64,000 bases of DNA from Arthrobacter sp. U41 (GCF_007679325.1 NZ_VEGI01000005.1:102920-166919), one strand, 5' to 3'; positions 52,790-62,132 are shown, numbered from the stretch's first letter. The notes: generated from the letters alone by a model not told the origin. Numbers and translations are program-made.

Positions 52790-53363
52790 GGTTCACTGTG
52801 TCCTTCGTGAGGTGCGTGCCGTCCAGGGAGATCCCGCGCAGGGTGAGCAGGCAAATGATGACCACCGCGGATACTACGGCGGAGTCGGCGATGTTGAAGA
52901 TCGCGAAATTGGGGAGCTGGATGAAGTCCACCACATGGCCCATGGCGAAGGAGGGTTCACGGAAGAGCCGGTCCGTGAGGTTGCCCAAAGCGCCGCCGAG
53001 GAGAAGCCCGAGCGCCAGGGCCCACCAGAGCGAGCCGAGTTTGCGCAGCTGCAGCAGGATGGCGATTGATACCGCGGTCATGATGATGGTGAACACCCAC
53101 GTGACGTTCTCGCCAATCGAGAAGGCGGCGCCGGAGTTGCGGATGTAGTACCAGTGCAGGAGCGGGGGCAGGACGGGGATCCTCTCCCCCTCGGTCATGT
53201 TGGCGGTGACCCACAGTTTGGTCAGCTGGTCGAAGACATAGGCGAATGCCGCCAGGCCAAAGAACAGGGTCAGCAGCAGTGCACGCCGCGGCCGCGGCCG
53301 GGTGGGACGTGCCTGGGCGGACTCAGCGGGCTGCGCGGCGTCGGGTGATGGTGCGTCAGTCAT
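52779..53363 (-). CDS. lspA: Lipoprotein signal peptidase II
   Basis: 194 residues from ATG 53363. An aspartic membrane protease that cuts signal peptides of prolipoproteins. Four helices; catalytic aspartates D146 (HVVDFIQLP) and D160 (FNIADSAV), and conserved NSGAAFSIG and [11 protein letters not shown] Pro/Arg-rich N-terminal tail of ~28 residues precedes helix 1. The frame continues upstream to 53447, overlapping the divIVA terminator, and is not favoured. Overlaps rluD by 11 nt. Confidence 0.93.
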   Translation of the reverse strand: MTDAPSPDAAQPAESAQARPTRPRPRRALLLTLFFGLAAFAYVFDQLTKLWVTANMTEGERIPVLPPLLHWYYIRNSGAAFSIGENVTWVFTIIMTAVSIAILLQLRKLGSLWWALALGLLLGGALGNLTDRLFREPSFAMGHVVDFIQLPNFAIFNIADSAVVSAVVIICLLTLRGISLDGTHLTKDTVNHDS

Positions 53364-53445
53364 AGGGCTTTCGTTCACGGGCCAGTGCGGGGACTGGGAG
53401 CTGGGTGCTTGGGCACGGCCGCCGGCGGAACCTGCGGTTAATGCC

Positions 53446-53484
53446 AAAAGCCGGCGGTCGAGGAATCCTCAGCCACCGGCTTTT
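53446..53484 (-). terminator. Terminator after divIVA
   Basis: AAAAGCCGG and CCGGCTTTT arms, with an inner GGA/TCC pairing, lie 15 bp after the divIVA stop on the minus strand, with T residues at the 3' side. Confidence 0.7.
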
Positions 53485-53498
53485 AGAATACTTGGCTT

Positions 53499-54194
53499 TT
53501 AGCCCTGGCTTGCTTCGACCTCGGGGGCAGCCACGGAGCCGCGGGCGTCCAGGTCACGCAGCTGGCCCTCGATGTAGGCCTTCAGGCGTGAACGGTAGTC
53601 GCGTTCGAAGCCGCGGAGCTGCTCAACCTTGCGTTCCAGCACGGAGCGCTGCTGCTCGAGGGCGCCGAGGATCTTGCGGGACTTCTCCTGGGCGTCGTTG
53701 ACGAGGCTGCTGGCTTCGATCTGTGCTTCGGCGATGATCTTGTCGCGCTGCTGCTCGCCGTCGGCGACGTGCTTGTCGTGCATCTGCTGTGCCATGGCCA
53801 GCAGCCCTGCAGCGGACTCGGCGGCCGGAGTGGCGGCGCTGCGGGCCGGTGCGGCTGCCTGCTCGGCTTCCTTCTTCTTGGCAGCCTCAGCGGCCTTGGC
53901 GGCTTCCGCGGCCTTGGCCTCGGCTTCTGCCTTGGCGCGGTCTTCCTTGTCCTTGTCAGCCTTGACGGGTGCCGGGACCTTTTCCACGACGGGAGCCGCG
54001 GCGGCGGAGCTGGCAGGCGTGCCGGCGCCGAGTTCGGCGAGCTTCTTGCGGAGCTCGTCGTTCTCCTGGTTCAGGCGTCGCAGTTCGACGACGATCTCGT
54101 CCAGGAAGTCATCAACTTCATCCTGGTCGTAGCCTTCGCGGAACTTGGTCGGCTGAAAGCGCTTGTTGACAACGTCTTCTGGCGTCAAAGCCAT
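53499..54194 (-). CDS. divIVA: DivIVA / Wag31 polar growth protein
   Basis: 231 residues. The membrane-binding N-terminus is MALTPEDVVNKRFQPTKFRE, followed by the short coiled coil (about 22-55, DEVDDFLDEIVVELRRLNQ). A low-complexity Ala/Lys/Glu linker (about 56-130) and a second long coiled coil (about 135-220) follow. It gathers at negatively curved poles and directs wall growth there; essential in Actinobacteria. GAGG lies 7 nt before the ATG. The minus-strand leader contains an exact TTGACA (54291-54296) and a TTGAAT/TATTTA pair at 16-bp spacing, so it probably has its own promoter. Confidence 0.95.
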   Translation of the reverse strand: MALTPEDVVNKRFQPTKFREGYDQDEVDDFLDEIVVELRRLNQENDELRKKLAELGAGTPASSAAAAPVVEKVPAPVKADKDKEDRAKAEAEAKAAEAAKAAEAAKKKEAEQAAAPARSAATPAAESAAGLLAMAQQMHDKHVADGEQQRDKIIAEAQIEASSLVNDAQEKSRKILGALEQQRSVLERKVEQLRGFERDYRSRLKAYIEGQLRDLDARGSVAAPEVEASQG

Positions 54195-54343
54195 CTGGTC
54201 ACCTCGTTGGTCTAGTTAGTCAGTAGGCCTTCCGGCCGTCAAAACTACGGTACCTAAATATGGTCTGGTTCCTCTAATTCAACACCGCAGTGTCAAACCG
54301 GAGTTTCTATCAGTTGAAGCCGCGGACCAGGTCCGCCGCCCGG

Positions 54344-54652
54344 CTACGCCGTGATGGGCTGGGAGTACACCAGAAACTTGGCTACTCCCATGGCGATGGT
54401 GACTGCCACGAACAGGAGCAGGAAGCCAAGGTCCAGCGAGATTCCACCCAGCCGCAGCGGCGGAATGAGCCGACGGAGCAGTTTAAGGGGCCTGTCTGTG
54501 ACCGAATACACTGCGTGGGCGGTGACGAGCGCCACGCCGCGCGGCCGCCAGCTCCGCGCAAACATCTGCACCCAGTCGAAGACCAGCCGGATGATGAGGG
54601 CAACAAAAAACAACAGCAGTGCGATATAGACAAGTCCGAAAACAATTCCCAT
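54344..54652 (-). CDS. YggT family membrane protein
   Basis: 102 residues with two membrane helices (about 3-24 and 75-94) around the amphipathic RPLKLLRRLIPPLRLGGISLDLGFLLLF segment that defines YggT. Conserved in the sepF-yggT-divIVA stretch of Actinobacteria and Firmicutes, where it may help membrane or divisome organisation; its biochemical role is unknown. It is separated from sepF upstream by a strong terminator. Confidence 0.9.
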   Translation of the reverse strand: MGIVFGLVYIALLLFFVALIIRLVFDWVQMFARSWRPRGVALVTAHAVYSVTDRPLKLLRRLIPPLRLGGISLDLGFLLLFVAVTIAMGVAKFLVYSQPITA

Positions 54653-54737
54653 GAGTTATCTCATATCTCCATGTTCATTCCGGATACCGCAGTGTCCTCT
54701 TGATAGTTACGCCTCTATTTCAACACGGATAATTCAG

Positions 54738-54776
54738 CAAGGATGCCAGGCAGGGTGTCCCCGCCTGGCATCCTTG
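54738..54776 (-). terminator. Terminator after sepF
   Basis: Perfect 14-bp arms CAAGGATGCCAGGC and GCCTGGCATCCTTG around an 11-nt loop, 15 bp after the sepF stop on the minus strand. Confidence 0.75.
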
Positions 54777-54790
54777 GGCAAAATCCTGGA

Positions 54791-55321
54791 CTAGCTCTGG
54801 TTGAAGAAGCTCGCCTGTGTCTCGCTGATCTTCTTATCGTCGCCGATGACTTCGACGTACGACGGCGAGAGCAGGAAGACCTTGTTCGTCACGCGCTCGA
54901 TGCTGCCGCGCAGTCCGAAGACCAGCCCTGCGGAGAAGTCGACGAGCCGTTTGGCATCCGCCTCGCCCATGTCAGTGACGTTCATGATGACGGGAATGCC
55001 GTCACGGAAGCTTTCACCAATGAGTTTGGCATCGTTGTAGGACCGCGGGTGGATCGTGGTGATCTGGCGGAGGCCGGTGTGCTCTTCGCGGCTCGATGCC
55101 GCTCGCTTGATGGGTGTCACAGGTGCGCGATATTCCTCTTCAGCGGCGTAGGGCTCTTCCTTGGGGACCTCGCGGACGGGCGCCGGTGCACGGCGTTCCT
55201 CGCGGTCATGCTCCATGGAGTCGTCCTCATCCTTGTGCGATGTTTGGTGTTCGGACTCGTAGTGTTCGTCGCCGTCGGCGAGCCCAAGATAGATCATTGT
55301 CTTGCGCAGAGCGCCGGCCAT
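54791..55321 (-). CDS. sepF: Cell division protein SepF
   Basis: 176 residues. The N-terminal amphipathic membrane-targeting helix [16 protein letters not shown] is followed by a charged linker (about 18-85). The C-terminal FtsZ-binding beta-sandwich is [22 protein letters not shown] ... [18 protein letters not shown], about 86-170. In Actinobacteria, which lack FtsA, SepF ties the Z-ring to the membrane. GGAG lies about 6 nt before the ATG. Confidence 0.95.
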   Translation of the reverse strand: MAGALRKTMIYLGLADGDEHYESEHQTSHKDEDDSMEHDREERRAPAPVREVPKEEPYAAEEEYRAPVTPIKRAASSREEHTGLRQITTIHPRSYNDAKLIGESFRDGIPVIMNVTDMGEADAKRLVDFSAGLVFGLRGSIERVTNKVFLLSPSYVEVIGDDKKISETQASFFNQS

Positions 55322-55408
55322 GGTCGACTCCTAATCGTGTCCGTGAGCGGGCCGATCAATGACTTAGCAGCCTTGGAATCCCCGCCATTACCTTCCAATA
55401 CGTTGAAC

Positions 55409-56164
55409 CTACCGCAACGCCGGACGCGGACCGAGAATATCGGAGCCAACGCGAAGGTGTGTCGCCCCCAGACGGACGGCCTGTTCCAAGTCCTGGCTCA
55501 TGCCCGCGGAGATGCCGGCGGCCCCGGGATGGACTGCCGTGAGGCGCGCCGAGAGCTCCGCGAGTTTTTCGAAGGCCGGGACCGGATCCGCGCCCAAGGG
55601 GGCTACAGCCATAACACCCGCGAGGCGGATCCCCGCCGAGCCGGCCAACTGCGCGGCCAGCGCCGGGACGTCCGCAGGAAGTGCCCCTCCGCGGTGCCCA
55701 CCGGAGTCGCCGTCGAGGCTGACCTGGATAAAGCAATCCAGGGGCGCCCGCCCGGTGCGATCCTGTTCGACGGCCATGGCCTTGGCCAGGGCAGCGGCCA
55801 GCTGGAGCCGGTCCACGGAGTGCACGGCATGGGCGTACTTCACGACGGATTTGGCCTTGTTGCTCTGGAGCTGGCCGATGAAGTGCCAGCGCAGCTCCAG
55901 GGCCGCCAGTGCAGCCGCCTTCTCCGAGGCTTCCTGGTCCCGGTTCTCCCCCACGTCCGTGACGCCCAGGGCGGCGAGCCGCCGGACGTCCTCGGCAGGA
56001 TGGAATTTGGTGACCACGATCAGCTGCGGCGGCGACTCCGCCCGGCCGGCTGCTGCCGCGGCGCTGCCGATCCGTTCCCGGACGGCCTGCAGCCGCTCCC
56101 GGAGCTGTTCCAGCCGCGGATCGGGCACGCCGTCGGGTTGCTGGGTATTGGGGTGTTCAGTCAT
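55409..56164 (-). CDS. yggS: YggS-type PLP homeostasis protein
   Basis: 251 residues. Single alanine-racemase-like TIM barrel that binds pyridoxal phosphate on K53 (VVTKFHP) but has no catalytic domain partner. GENRDQEASEK, WHFIGQLQSNKAK and GMSQDLEQAVRLGATHLRVGS are signature blocks. Buffers cellular PLP. The start overlaps the end of pgeF by 8 nt. Confidence 0.92.
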   Translation of the reverse strand: MTEHPNTQQPDGVPDPRLEQLRERLQAVRERIGSAAAAAGRAESPPQLIVVTKFHPAEDVRRLAALGVTDVGENRDQEASEKAAALAALELRWHFIGQLQSNKAKSVVKYAHAVHSVDRLQLAAALAKAMAVEQDRTGRAPLDCFIQVSLDGDSGGHRGGALPADVPALAAQLAGSAGIRLAGVMAVAPLGADPVPAFEKLAELSARLTAVHPGAAGISAGMSQDLEQAVRLGATHLRVGSDILGPRPALR

Positions 56165-56930
56165 CCGTTCGCTCCGTCCACACCAGTCCGGCGAACCGTC
56201 CGGTGCCCGGGTCGCGGCGGTAGGAAAACAGCTGTTCGTCTTCCAGGGTGCAGTTGCCGGAGTATTCGACCGCTACGCCGGCGTCCTGAAGTTGGCTGCG
56301 GACGGCGGCGGGCAGGTCCAGGCCCGGTGTGCCCCTGGTAGTGGTGCACCATGCAGCGGGCACCCGGGCGGCGACGTCGCGGCGCATGTCCTCGGGGACC
56401 TCGTAGCATCCTCCGCAGACGGACGGGCCAATCCAGGCGCTGAGCCGGGCCGCGTCGAGGTCCCGCATCCGCGTGACAGCGGCCGGGACGACGCCGGAGG
56501 CAACGCCGGGACGCCCGGCATGCACAACAGCGAGGACGGGCGTTCCGCCGGCGGCCCGGTCACCGACCAGGACAACCGGGACACAGTCGGCCACCATCAC
56601 GGCCAGGGGTTCCCCCAGGGAGACCATGGCGTCAGCGGTCGGGGCGTCGGCACCGGCATCAGCGTCAGCCTCAGAGGCAGAGGCAGAGGCAGAGGCAAAA
56701 GTACGGTGACCGGCCACCGTCGCGGCGCCGATGCCGGCGACCTGGTTGCCGTGAACCTGGTTCATGTACCGGAAGGGCCGGCCGGCGAGTCCAACTGCGG
56801 CTTCGAGGTCCCCGCGCCGGCGATGGACGTCCACCGGGTTGTCGCCTACATGGAGCGCCAGGTTGCCGGCGGCGGCGTTGGTGAAAGCCACCCAGACGCC
56901 CGGCCGGACTTCAGCCCGCCACGAGAACAT
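56157..56930 (-). CDS. pgeF: PgeF (YfiH, laccase-domain) peptidoglycan editing factor
   Basis: 257 residues. Metal ligands H60 (NQVHG), C116 (VADCVP) and H137 (VVHAGRP) are kept, as are the terminal CTLEDEQLFSYRRD. PgeF purges wrongly built UDP-MurNAc-L-Ser precursors; some members act on purine nucleosides. Two oddities: a Ser/Ala then Asp/Ala low-complexity insert at about 79-98, and VHAGRPGVASG instead of the usual VHAGWRG. Encoded between ftsZ and yggS, its usual place. The ribosome binding site is weak. Confidence 0.88.
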   Translation of the reverse strand: MFSWRAEVRPGVWVAFTNAAAGNLALHVGDNPVDVHRRRGDLEAAVGLAGRPFRYMNQVHGNQVAGIGAATVAGHRTFASASASASEADADAGADAPTADAMVSLGEPLAVMVADCVPVVLVGDRAAGGTPVLAVVHAGRPGVASGVVPAAVTRMRDLDAARLSAWIGPSVCGGCYEVPEDMRRDVAARVPAAWCTTTRGTPGLDLPAAVRSQLQDAGVAVEYSGNCTLEDEQLFSYRRDPGTGRFAGLVWTERTDD

Positions 56931-56983
56931 TCAAAACCCCAGTTCGTTGCCAAACGTGTTTGCAGAACTACGATCCTACGAGA

Positions 56984-57023
56984 AAGCACCATGGCACTGC
57001 CATCCGGCAGTGCCATGGTGCTT
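56984..57023 (-). terminator. Terminator after ftsZ
   Basis: Perfect 18-bp arms AAGCACCATGGCACTGCC / GGCAGTGCCATGGTGCTT with a 4-nt loop, 6 bp after the ftsZ stop on the minus strand. It limits read-through from ftsZ into pgeF. Confidence 0.8.
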
Positions 57024-57029
57024 CAGGAC

Positions 57030-58256
57030 CTACTTGAGGAAGTCAGGGACATCCAGGTCATCGGAGTGGCGTCCGGACAGATCCGGCTCCACGACAGAGG
57101 GAAGGTCGACGTCGAATCCGGAGTCTGCAGGGACCGCGGACGGGCGCTGCTGGCCCCAGCCGCCGTAACCTGAAGCGCCCACCGTGGCGTGCAGCGGCTG
57201 GACCTGGGCCGAGGCCGGAGCCTGGGCCGGAGCCGGGGCTGCCGCCGGCGCCGCCGGGCGCTGCGGTGCGGCCTGCGGAAGGGACTGGTCCATGGAGGGC
57301 GAGGTGGCCTTGACGTCGTCGAAGCCGGCGGCGATGACGGTGACGCGCGCTTCGTCGCCGAGCGCATCGTCGATAACCGCACCGAAGATGATGTTGGCTT
57401 CGGGGTGGGCGACTTCCTGGACCAGCCGGGCAGCCTCATTGATTTCGAAGAGGCCCAGGTCCGAGCCGCCCTGGATGGACAGCAGGACGCCGTGGGCACC
57501 GTCAATGGATGCTTCCAGCAGCGGCGAGGCGATGGCCAGCTCCGCAGCCTTGACGGCGCGGTCCTCGCCGCGGGCCGAGCCGATGCCCATCAGGGCCGAG
57601 CCTGCGCCCTGCATCACGGACTTGACGTCGGCGAAGTCGAGGTTGATCAGGCCGGGGGTGGTGATCAGGTCGGTGATGCCCTGGACACCGGACAGCAGGA
57701 CCTGGTCGGCGGAACGGAACGCGTCCAGCACGGAGACGTTGCGGTCGCTGATGGACAGCAGGCGGTCGTTCGGGATGACGATGAGCGTGTCGACCTCATC
57801 GCGGAGGGCGTCGATGCCGGCCTCCGCGGAGCCGGCGCGGCGGCGGCCTTCGAAGGTGAAGGGGCGGGTGACGACGCCGATGGTCAGCGCGCCCAGGGAG
57901 CGTGCGATCCGGGCCACGACGGGCGCGCCGCCGGTGCCGGTGCCGCCGCCCTCGCCGGCGGTGACGAACACCATGTCGGCGCCGCGGATCACCTCTTCGA
58001 TTTCCTCAGCGTGGTCCTCGGCAGCCTGCCGGCCGACCTCGGGATTCGCACCGGCGCCCAGCCCGCGCGTCAGCTCACGCCCGATGTCGAGCTTGACGTC
58101 TGCATCGCTCATCAACAATGCCTGCGCATCGGTGTTGACCGCGATGAACTCGACGCCGCGAAGACCGACCTCGATCATGCGGTTGACTGCGTTCACGCCA
58201 CCGCCGCCGATGCCGACGACCTTGATGACGGCCAAGTAATTCTGCGGAGCTGCCAC
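57030..58256 (-). CDS. ftsZ: Cell division GTPase FtsZ
   Basis: 408 residues. The tubulin-like protein that forms the Z-ring. Nucleotide-binding [13 protein letters not shown] (about 15-27) and the signature GGGTGTG (103-109). The synergy-loop acid residues for GTP hydrolysis lie in [12 protein letters not shown]. The variable linker is Ala/Pro/Gln-rich (about 325-395), and the conserved C-terminal peptide [10 protein letters not shown] binds SepF and other anchors. The GTG start has AAGGGA 8 nt upstream. A candidate promoter lies 114-143 bp upstream. Confidence 0.97.
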   Translation of the reverse strand: MAAPQNYLAVIKVVGIGGGGVNAVNRMIEVGLRGVEFIAVNTDAQALLMSDADVKLDIGRELTRGLGAGANPEVGRQAAEDHAEEIEEVIRGADMVFVTAGEGGGTGTGGAPVVARIARSLGALTIGVVTRPFTFEGRRRAGSAEAGIDALRDEVDTLIVIPNDRLLSISDRNVSVLDAFRSADQVLLSGVQGITDLITTPGLINLDFADVKSVMQGAGSALMGIGSARGEDRAVKAAELAIASPLLEASIDGAHGVLLSIQGGSDLGLFEINEAARLVQEVAHPEANIIFGAVIDDALGDEARVTVIAAGFDDVKATSPSMDQSLPQAAPQRPAAPAAAPAPAQAPASAQVQPLHATVGASGYGGWGQQRPSAVPADSGFDVDLPSVVEPDLSGRHSDDLDVPDFLK

Positions 58257-58323
58257 GTTACGTGTCCCTTGTTCGTGTTCTATTGCGAAAACTGATGGAG
58301 TCGGGCTTGAAGCTTTGAACCTT

Positions 58324-58342
58324 AACCTTCGACTTGAAGGTT
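58324..58342. promoter_or_regulatory. AACCTTC/GAAGGTT inverted repeat in the ftsZ leader
   Basis: AACCTTC-N5-GAAGGTT is a perfect 7-bp inverted repeat, with a further AACCTT copy adjacent (58317-58322 region). It lies 68-86 bp before the ftsZ start, between the candidate promoter and the gene. Confidence 0.4.
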
Positions 58343-58370
58343 ATAGTTATGTCAAGTAACTCATGCTGTG

Positions 58371-58399
58371 ACGCTATTTCCTTGTGTGATGACATTCAA
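58371..58399 (-). promoter_or_regulatory. Candidate ftsZ promoter
   Basis: On the minus strand TTGAAT (58394-58399), a 17-bp spacer and TAGCGT (58371-58376). Predicted transcript start near 58364, giving a leader of about 108 nt. Confidence 0.5.
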
Positions 58400-58563
58400 T
58401 AACCGGCGCCGCGTGTCGCGGTAATACCGCAGAAATCGCCTCTTGTGGTGCTGCCTTGGTGCCGGTCATCACGGCCGCGTGGTGCCGTGCCGGCGCCGGA
58501 GTTGGGCGCCAGGCGCCAGCCCTGGCTGCCGCCCACGCCGGTCTGAGGTCAAGTGATTGGCGG

Positions 58564-59511
58564 CTATCGGGTGACAGGGTGCCGCGGGACACTGACGTCG
58601 TAGATCCGGACCGGGTTCTTCGGGTCCGCGGGCACCTTCAGCAGGGCCTCGAGGACCTTCGCCTTCAGCTCCTTCTCCCCCGCGTTGCCCCACACGATCG
58701 TCTGGCCGTCAACGAGCTTGAGTTCAACGGCATCCACCGACTTCGCCGAAGCGTTGGAGAGCCGGGCGAGCACGTCCGCGGGCAGCGCGCCCAGGACCCC
58801 GGTGATGGCATGGAACAGGTCCTTGGGCAGCGTGCCTCCCCCGCCGTCGATGACCGGGAGCTTGACCGCCGCGGGGTCGGCGGAGTCGCTGAGTTTCACC
58901 CCGTCGGCGTCCACCAGCTGGTGCGCCTTGCCCTGTCTGACCAGGGCCACCGGCACGCGTTCGGTCACCTTGACCTGCAGCGTCGACGGCGGCCGGGCCT
59001 GAGTGGTGACTTCCTTGACCTGGACCAGCGGCTGCAGGAGGGCAGTGACGTCGCCGTCGCTGATCTGCGGCAGGGGTTTGCCCTGCAGCGGGGCGAGGGC
59101 CTTCTGGACCTGGGCTGCCGTCAGCAGTTTCGTCCCCTCCACGCTCACTGTCTGCAGCGCGAGGACCGGAGAGTAGACAGCCCCGGCGACGATCCCCGCC
59201 ACCAGCACCGCCAGGGCGGCGATGGTGCCCTGGATGATGCGTCTGCGGCGTCTGGCTTTTGGTTCGGGGAAGGACAGCACATTGTCCCGGGCTGACAAGG
59301 CCGTCTGCTTTGATCCGGTTGCGGGCGCAGCTGCGGGGCCTGCAGCGGGTCCCCGTGCGGGGACTCCGGCTACGGGACCACTGGCGGCGGTACCTGTGCC
59401 GGCTCTGCTGTCCTTGGAGGCAGAGATGACATCCGGAGCCGCCGGGTCCCCGCTCCCGGACGGGGACCGGCCAGCGCCAGCCGTGTAACCGGGGCGGCGG
59501 GTGCTAGGCAC
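58564..59511 (-). CDS. ftsQ: Cell division protein FtsQ
   Basis: 315 residues from GTG 59511 (GGAG 8 nt upstream; overlaps the murC stop by 8 nt). A long Pro/Ala/Gly-rich cytoplasmic tail (about 1-90) precedes a basic patch and one membrane helix (about 95-117). The extracytoplasmic POTRA domain follows (ALQTVSVEGTKLLTAAQVQKAL), then the beta domain that contacts FtsL/FtsB. The frame reaches 59592, within murC, and is not favoured. Confidence 0.9.
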   Translation of the reverse strand: MPSTRRPGYTAGAGRSPSGSGDPAAPDVISASKDSRAGTGTAASGPVAGVPARGPAAGPAAAPATGSKQTALSARDNVLSFPEPKARRRRRIIQGTIAALAVLVAGIVAGAVYSPVLALQTVSVEGTKLLTAAQVQKALAPLQGKPLPQISDGDVTALLQPLVQVKEVTTQARPPSTLQVKVTERVPVALVRQGKAHQLVDADGVKLSDSADPAAVKLPVIDGGGGTLPKDLFHAITGVLGALPADVLARLSNASAKSVDAVELKLVDGQTIVWGNAGEKELKAKVLEALLKVPADPKNPVRIYDVSVPRHPVTR

Positions 59512-60973
59512 CGGACACTCCGTCGTTCCGATCAGCACTGCCGTTCCGATCGGCACTGCCGTTCCGGTCAGCAGCGTCGTCCAGGGCCGCAACGATCAGC
59601 GGCCCGTAGGCCGTGACGTCGCCGGCGCCGACGGTGAGCACGATGTCCCCCGGCCCGGCGGCGGACACGATCGACTGCACTGCCTCCGTGCCCGGTCCGA
59701 CGAGCCTCCCGCCGGCGCCGAGGTGCGCGGCGATCAGCTGGCTGCTCACACCCGGAATCGGGTCCTCGCGGGCGGGATAGATGTCCAGCACCAGGGCCGT
59801 GTCCGCCGTGTTGAGCGCCGCGGCGAACTCTTCGGCGAATTCCCGGGTCCGGGAAAACAGGTGCGGCTGGAAGAGGACGTGCAACTTGTGGCCGCCGGCT
59901 ACTGACCGTGCCGCGGACAGGGCCGCCCGTACTTCGGTGGGGTGGTGCGCGTAGTCGTCGTAGACCCGGACGCCGCGGCCCTCCCCCTTGAATTCGAAGC
60001 GTCGGGACGCCCCCGTGAAGTGCGACAGGGCGCCGGCGGCAACCGCGGGGTCCACACCGAGTTCAAGGGCGACGGCGAATGCCGCCGCCGCGTTGAGGGC
60101 GTTGTGCCGCCCGGGAACGTGCAGCTCGAGGGGGAAGCGGCCGGCGGGCGTGGTGATGGCAACGTCCCCCGGGCCACCGTCGTGCAGCACAAGCTGGGCG
60201 TCATCGCCGGTGCCGTAGAGCACCACGCGGGTGTTGCCGCGCTCGAGGGTCCGCAGCGCCAGGGCCTTGGCTCCGGCGTCGTCCGCGCAGGCAACCAGCA
60301 CACCGTCGGCCGGGAGCAGGGCGGTGAAGCGGTCGAAGGAGGCGTAGACGGCCTCGGCGGTGCCGTAGTGGTCGAGGTGGTCCGGTTCGACGTTGGTCAC
60401 AACGGCGATCTGCGGGCGGTAGTTCAGGAAGGACCCGTCGGATTCGTCCGCTTCCGCGACGAAGATCGGGGTGCTGCCGCTGGCGGCGTTGACGCCCAGG
60501 GCGGGCACGTTCGCGCCGATGGCGAACGACGGGTCCAGGCCCGCGCCCTGCAGGAGGACGGCAATCATGGACGTGGTGGTGGACTTGCCGTGCGTGCCGG
60601 CCACGGTCACCGCGGTGTCCTGCGCCATGGCGGCCGCGAGTGCCTCGGAGCGGTGGAGCACCGGCAGCCCGGCAGCCCGGGCCGCTGCCAGTTCGGGATT
60701 GTCCGGGCGGATGGCCGAGCCCGCAACAACGCTTTGAGCGTCGCCCAGGTTGGCGGCGTCGTAGCCGACGCAGATCCGGGCGCCGGCCGCGGCGAGGTCT
60801 GCCATGACCGGCAGGTCCTTGGCGTCGGAGCCGCTGATTGACAGCCCGCGGGCCACCATGATGCGGGCCACGGCGGACATTCCCACGCCGCCGATGCCGA
60901 TGAAATGCACCCGGCCGAGGGACTCCGCGGTGCGGGTGGCCGTGGTGGTGTGCTGGTGTTCGGGCTGGGTCAT
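59504..60973 (-). CDS. murC: UDP-N-acetylmuramate--L-alanine ligase
   Basis: 489 residues. Adds L-Ala to UDP-MurNAc with ATP in the cytosol. N-terminal VHFIGIGGVGMSAVARI (22-38), ATP loop GTHGKSTTT (126-134), central HADD-type NVEPDHLDHYGT and YDDYAHHPTEV motifs. The C-terminus ends in two and a half copies of a GSADRN hexapeptide. ATG 60973 lies 4 bp after the murG stop; the longer frame to 61312 runs antisense-like inside murG. Confidence 0.95.
   Translation of the reverse strand: MTQPEHQHTTTATRTAESLGRVHFIGIGGVGMSAVARIMVARGLSISGSDAKDLPVMADLAAAGARICVGYDAANLGDAQSVVAGSAIRPDNPELAAARAAGLPVLHRSEALAAAMAQDTAVTVAGTHGKSTTTSMIAVLLQGAGLDPSFAIGANVPALGVNAASGSTPIFVAEADESDGSFLNYRPQIAVVTNVEPDHLDHYGTAEAVYASFDRFTALLPADGVLVACADDAGAKALALRTLERGNTRVVLYGTGDDAQLVLHDGGPGDVAITTPAGRFPLELHVPGRHNALNAAAAFAVALELGVDPAVAAGALSHFTGASRRFEFKGEGRGVRVYDDYAHHPTEVRAALSAARSVAGGHKLHVLFQPHLFSRTREFAEEFAAALNTADTALVLDIYPAREDPIPGVSSQLIAAHLGAGGRLVGPGTEAVQSIVSAAGPGDIVLTVGAGDVTAYGPLIVAALDDAADRNGSADRNGSADRNDGVSGA
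59525..59578 (-). repeat. 18-bp tandem repeat at the murC 3' end
   Basis: Three 18-bp units (GTTCCGATCAGCACTGCC and variants; the first two differ at one base) encode GSADRN repeats at the MurC C-terminus. They overlap the leader just before the ftsQ start. Confidence 0.75.
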
Positions 60974-60977
60974 TCCG

Positions 60978-62126
60978 CTACCGCTTCCTGCCGTGCTGCT
61001 TCGAGGGCTTTTCTGATGGTGCGTACACTTGGGCCGTTTCCAGGATGAGGTCTGCCATGCGCTGGTCAGCGTCACGGATACCGAGCTTTTCGGCGCTGGC
61101 CGCCATGACCGCGAGCCTGTCCTTATCCTGCAGCAACGGGATGATGTGCTCGCGGACCCAGGCGGGCGAAAACGTGCCGTCCTCCACGAGGAGGGCGCCG
61201 CCCGCCTCGACGAGTCCGGCGGCGTTGAGCGCCTGTTCGCCGTTGCCGATCGGCAGCGGAACAAAGACTGCCGGAACGCCGACGGCGGCGACCTCGCAGA
61301 CGGTCGCGGCACCGGAGCGTGCCAGCAGCAGGTCCGCAGCGGCGTACACCGTTTCCATCCCGTCGACGTATTCGCGCTGCTGGTAGCCGGGTGCTGCGAG
61401 CGGCTTTCCGTCGGCGTCGTGGACGGCCTTGCCCCGTCCGGTGATGTGCAGGGTCTGGATGCCGGACTCCGCCAGGAGACCGACCGACGCCGCGATGGTG
61501 CGGTTGATGCTCTGGGCGCCGGAGGAGCCGCCGGTTACGATCAGGGCCGGACGGTCCGGGTCCAGTCCGAGGGCCGCCCGTGCCGCGGCCCTGGCCGCGG
61601 ACCGGTTAAGGTTGGAGATTTCCCGGCGCATCGGCATGCCGACGTGGCGGGAGGCGCCCAGCCGGGTCCCTGCGAAAGCGACGGCAACGTGTCCGCCCAG
61701 CCGTGCCCCCACCCGGTTCGCCAGTCCGGGGCGCGTGTTCGCCTCGTGGATGACGATGGGGATCTTGCGGCGCCGTGCCGCAAGGTACATCGGCGTGCAC
61801 ACATAGCCGCCGACGCCGACCAGGACGTCCGCTTTGGCGTCCTCCAGGATGACACCGGCCTGCTTCACGGCGCCGACCAGCCGTCCCGGCAGCCGGAGCA
61901 GGTCCAGCGAGGGCCGCCGGGGGAAGGGAACCCGGCGGATGGTGGCGAGGTCCACCCCAGCGGCCGGCACCAACCGGGCTTCCATGCCGCCCGGAGTTCC
62001 CACGGCGAGAAGCCTCACGTCGGGGCGGGTCTCCCGAAGCGCGTGCGCGATGGCCAGGAGCGGGCTGATGTGTCCGGCTGTTCCACCGCCGGCAAGGACA
62101 ACGGACAAAGACGACTCGGTATTCAT
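60978..62126 (-). CDS. murG: Lipid II synthase (undecaprenyl-PP-MurNAc-pentapeptide GlcNAc transferase)
   Basis: 382 residues. Converts lipid I to lipid II on the inner membrane face. The glycine-rich [21 protein letters not shown] at the N-terminus is the diphosphate-binding loop. [12 protein letters not shown] and [15 protein letters not shown] are also characteristic, as is the UDP-GlcNAc site [24 protein letters not shown] near the end. The gene lies between ftsW and murC with gaps of 6 and 4 bp. Confidence 0.95.
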   Translation of the reverse strand: MNTESSLSVVLAGGGTAGHISPLLAIAHALRETRPDVRLLAVGTPGGMEARLVPAAGVDLATIRRVPFPRRPSLDLLRLPGRLVGAVKQAGVILEDAKADVLVGVGGYVCTPMYLAARRRKIPIVIHEANTRPGLANRVGARLGGHVAVAFAGTRLGASRHVGMPMRREISNLNRSAARAAARAALGLDPDRPALIVTGGSSGAQSINRTIAASVGLLAESGIQTLHITGRGKAVHDADGKPLAAPGYQQREYVDGMETVYAAADLLLARSGAATVCEVAAVGVPAVFVPLPIGNGEQALNAAGLVEAGGALLVEDGTFSPAWVREHIIPLLQDKDRLAVMAASAEKLGIRDADQRMADLILETAQVYAPSEKPSKQHGRKR

Positions 62127-62132
62127 AAAGGC

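Larger units (their letters stand above)
58257..58563 (-). other. ftsQ-ftsZ intergenic region, 307 bp
   Basis: Unusually AT-rich in its ftsZ-proximal half, it holds a candidate ftsZ promoter (58371-58399), an exact but unpaired TTGACA (58350-58355) and an inverted repeat of AACCTT half-sites. The ftsQ-proximal half (about 58400-58563) is GC-rich with no clear signal. I see no coding sequence. Confidence 0.7.
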
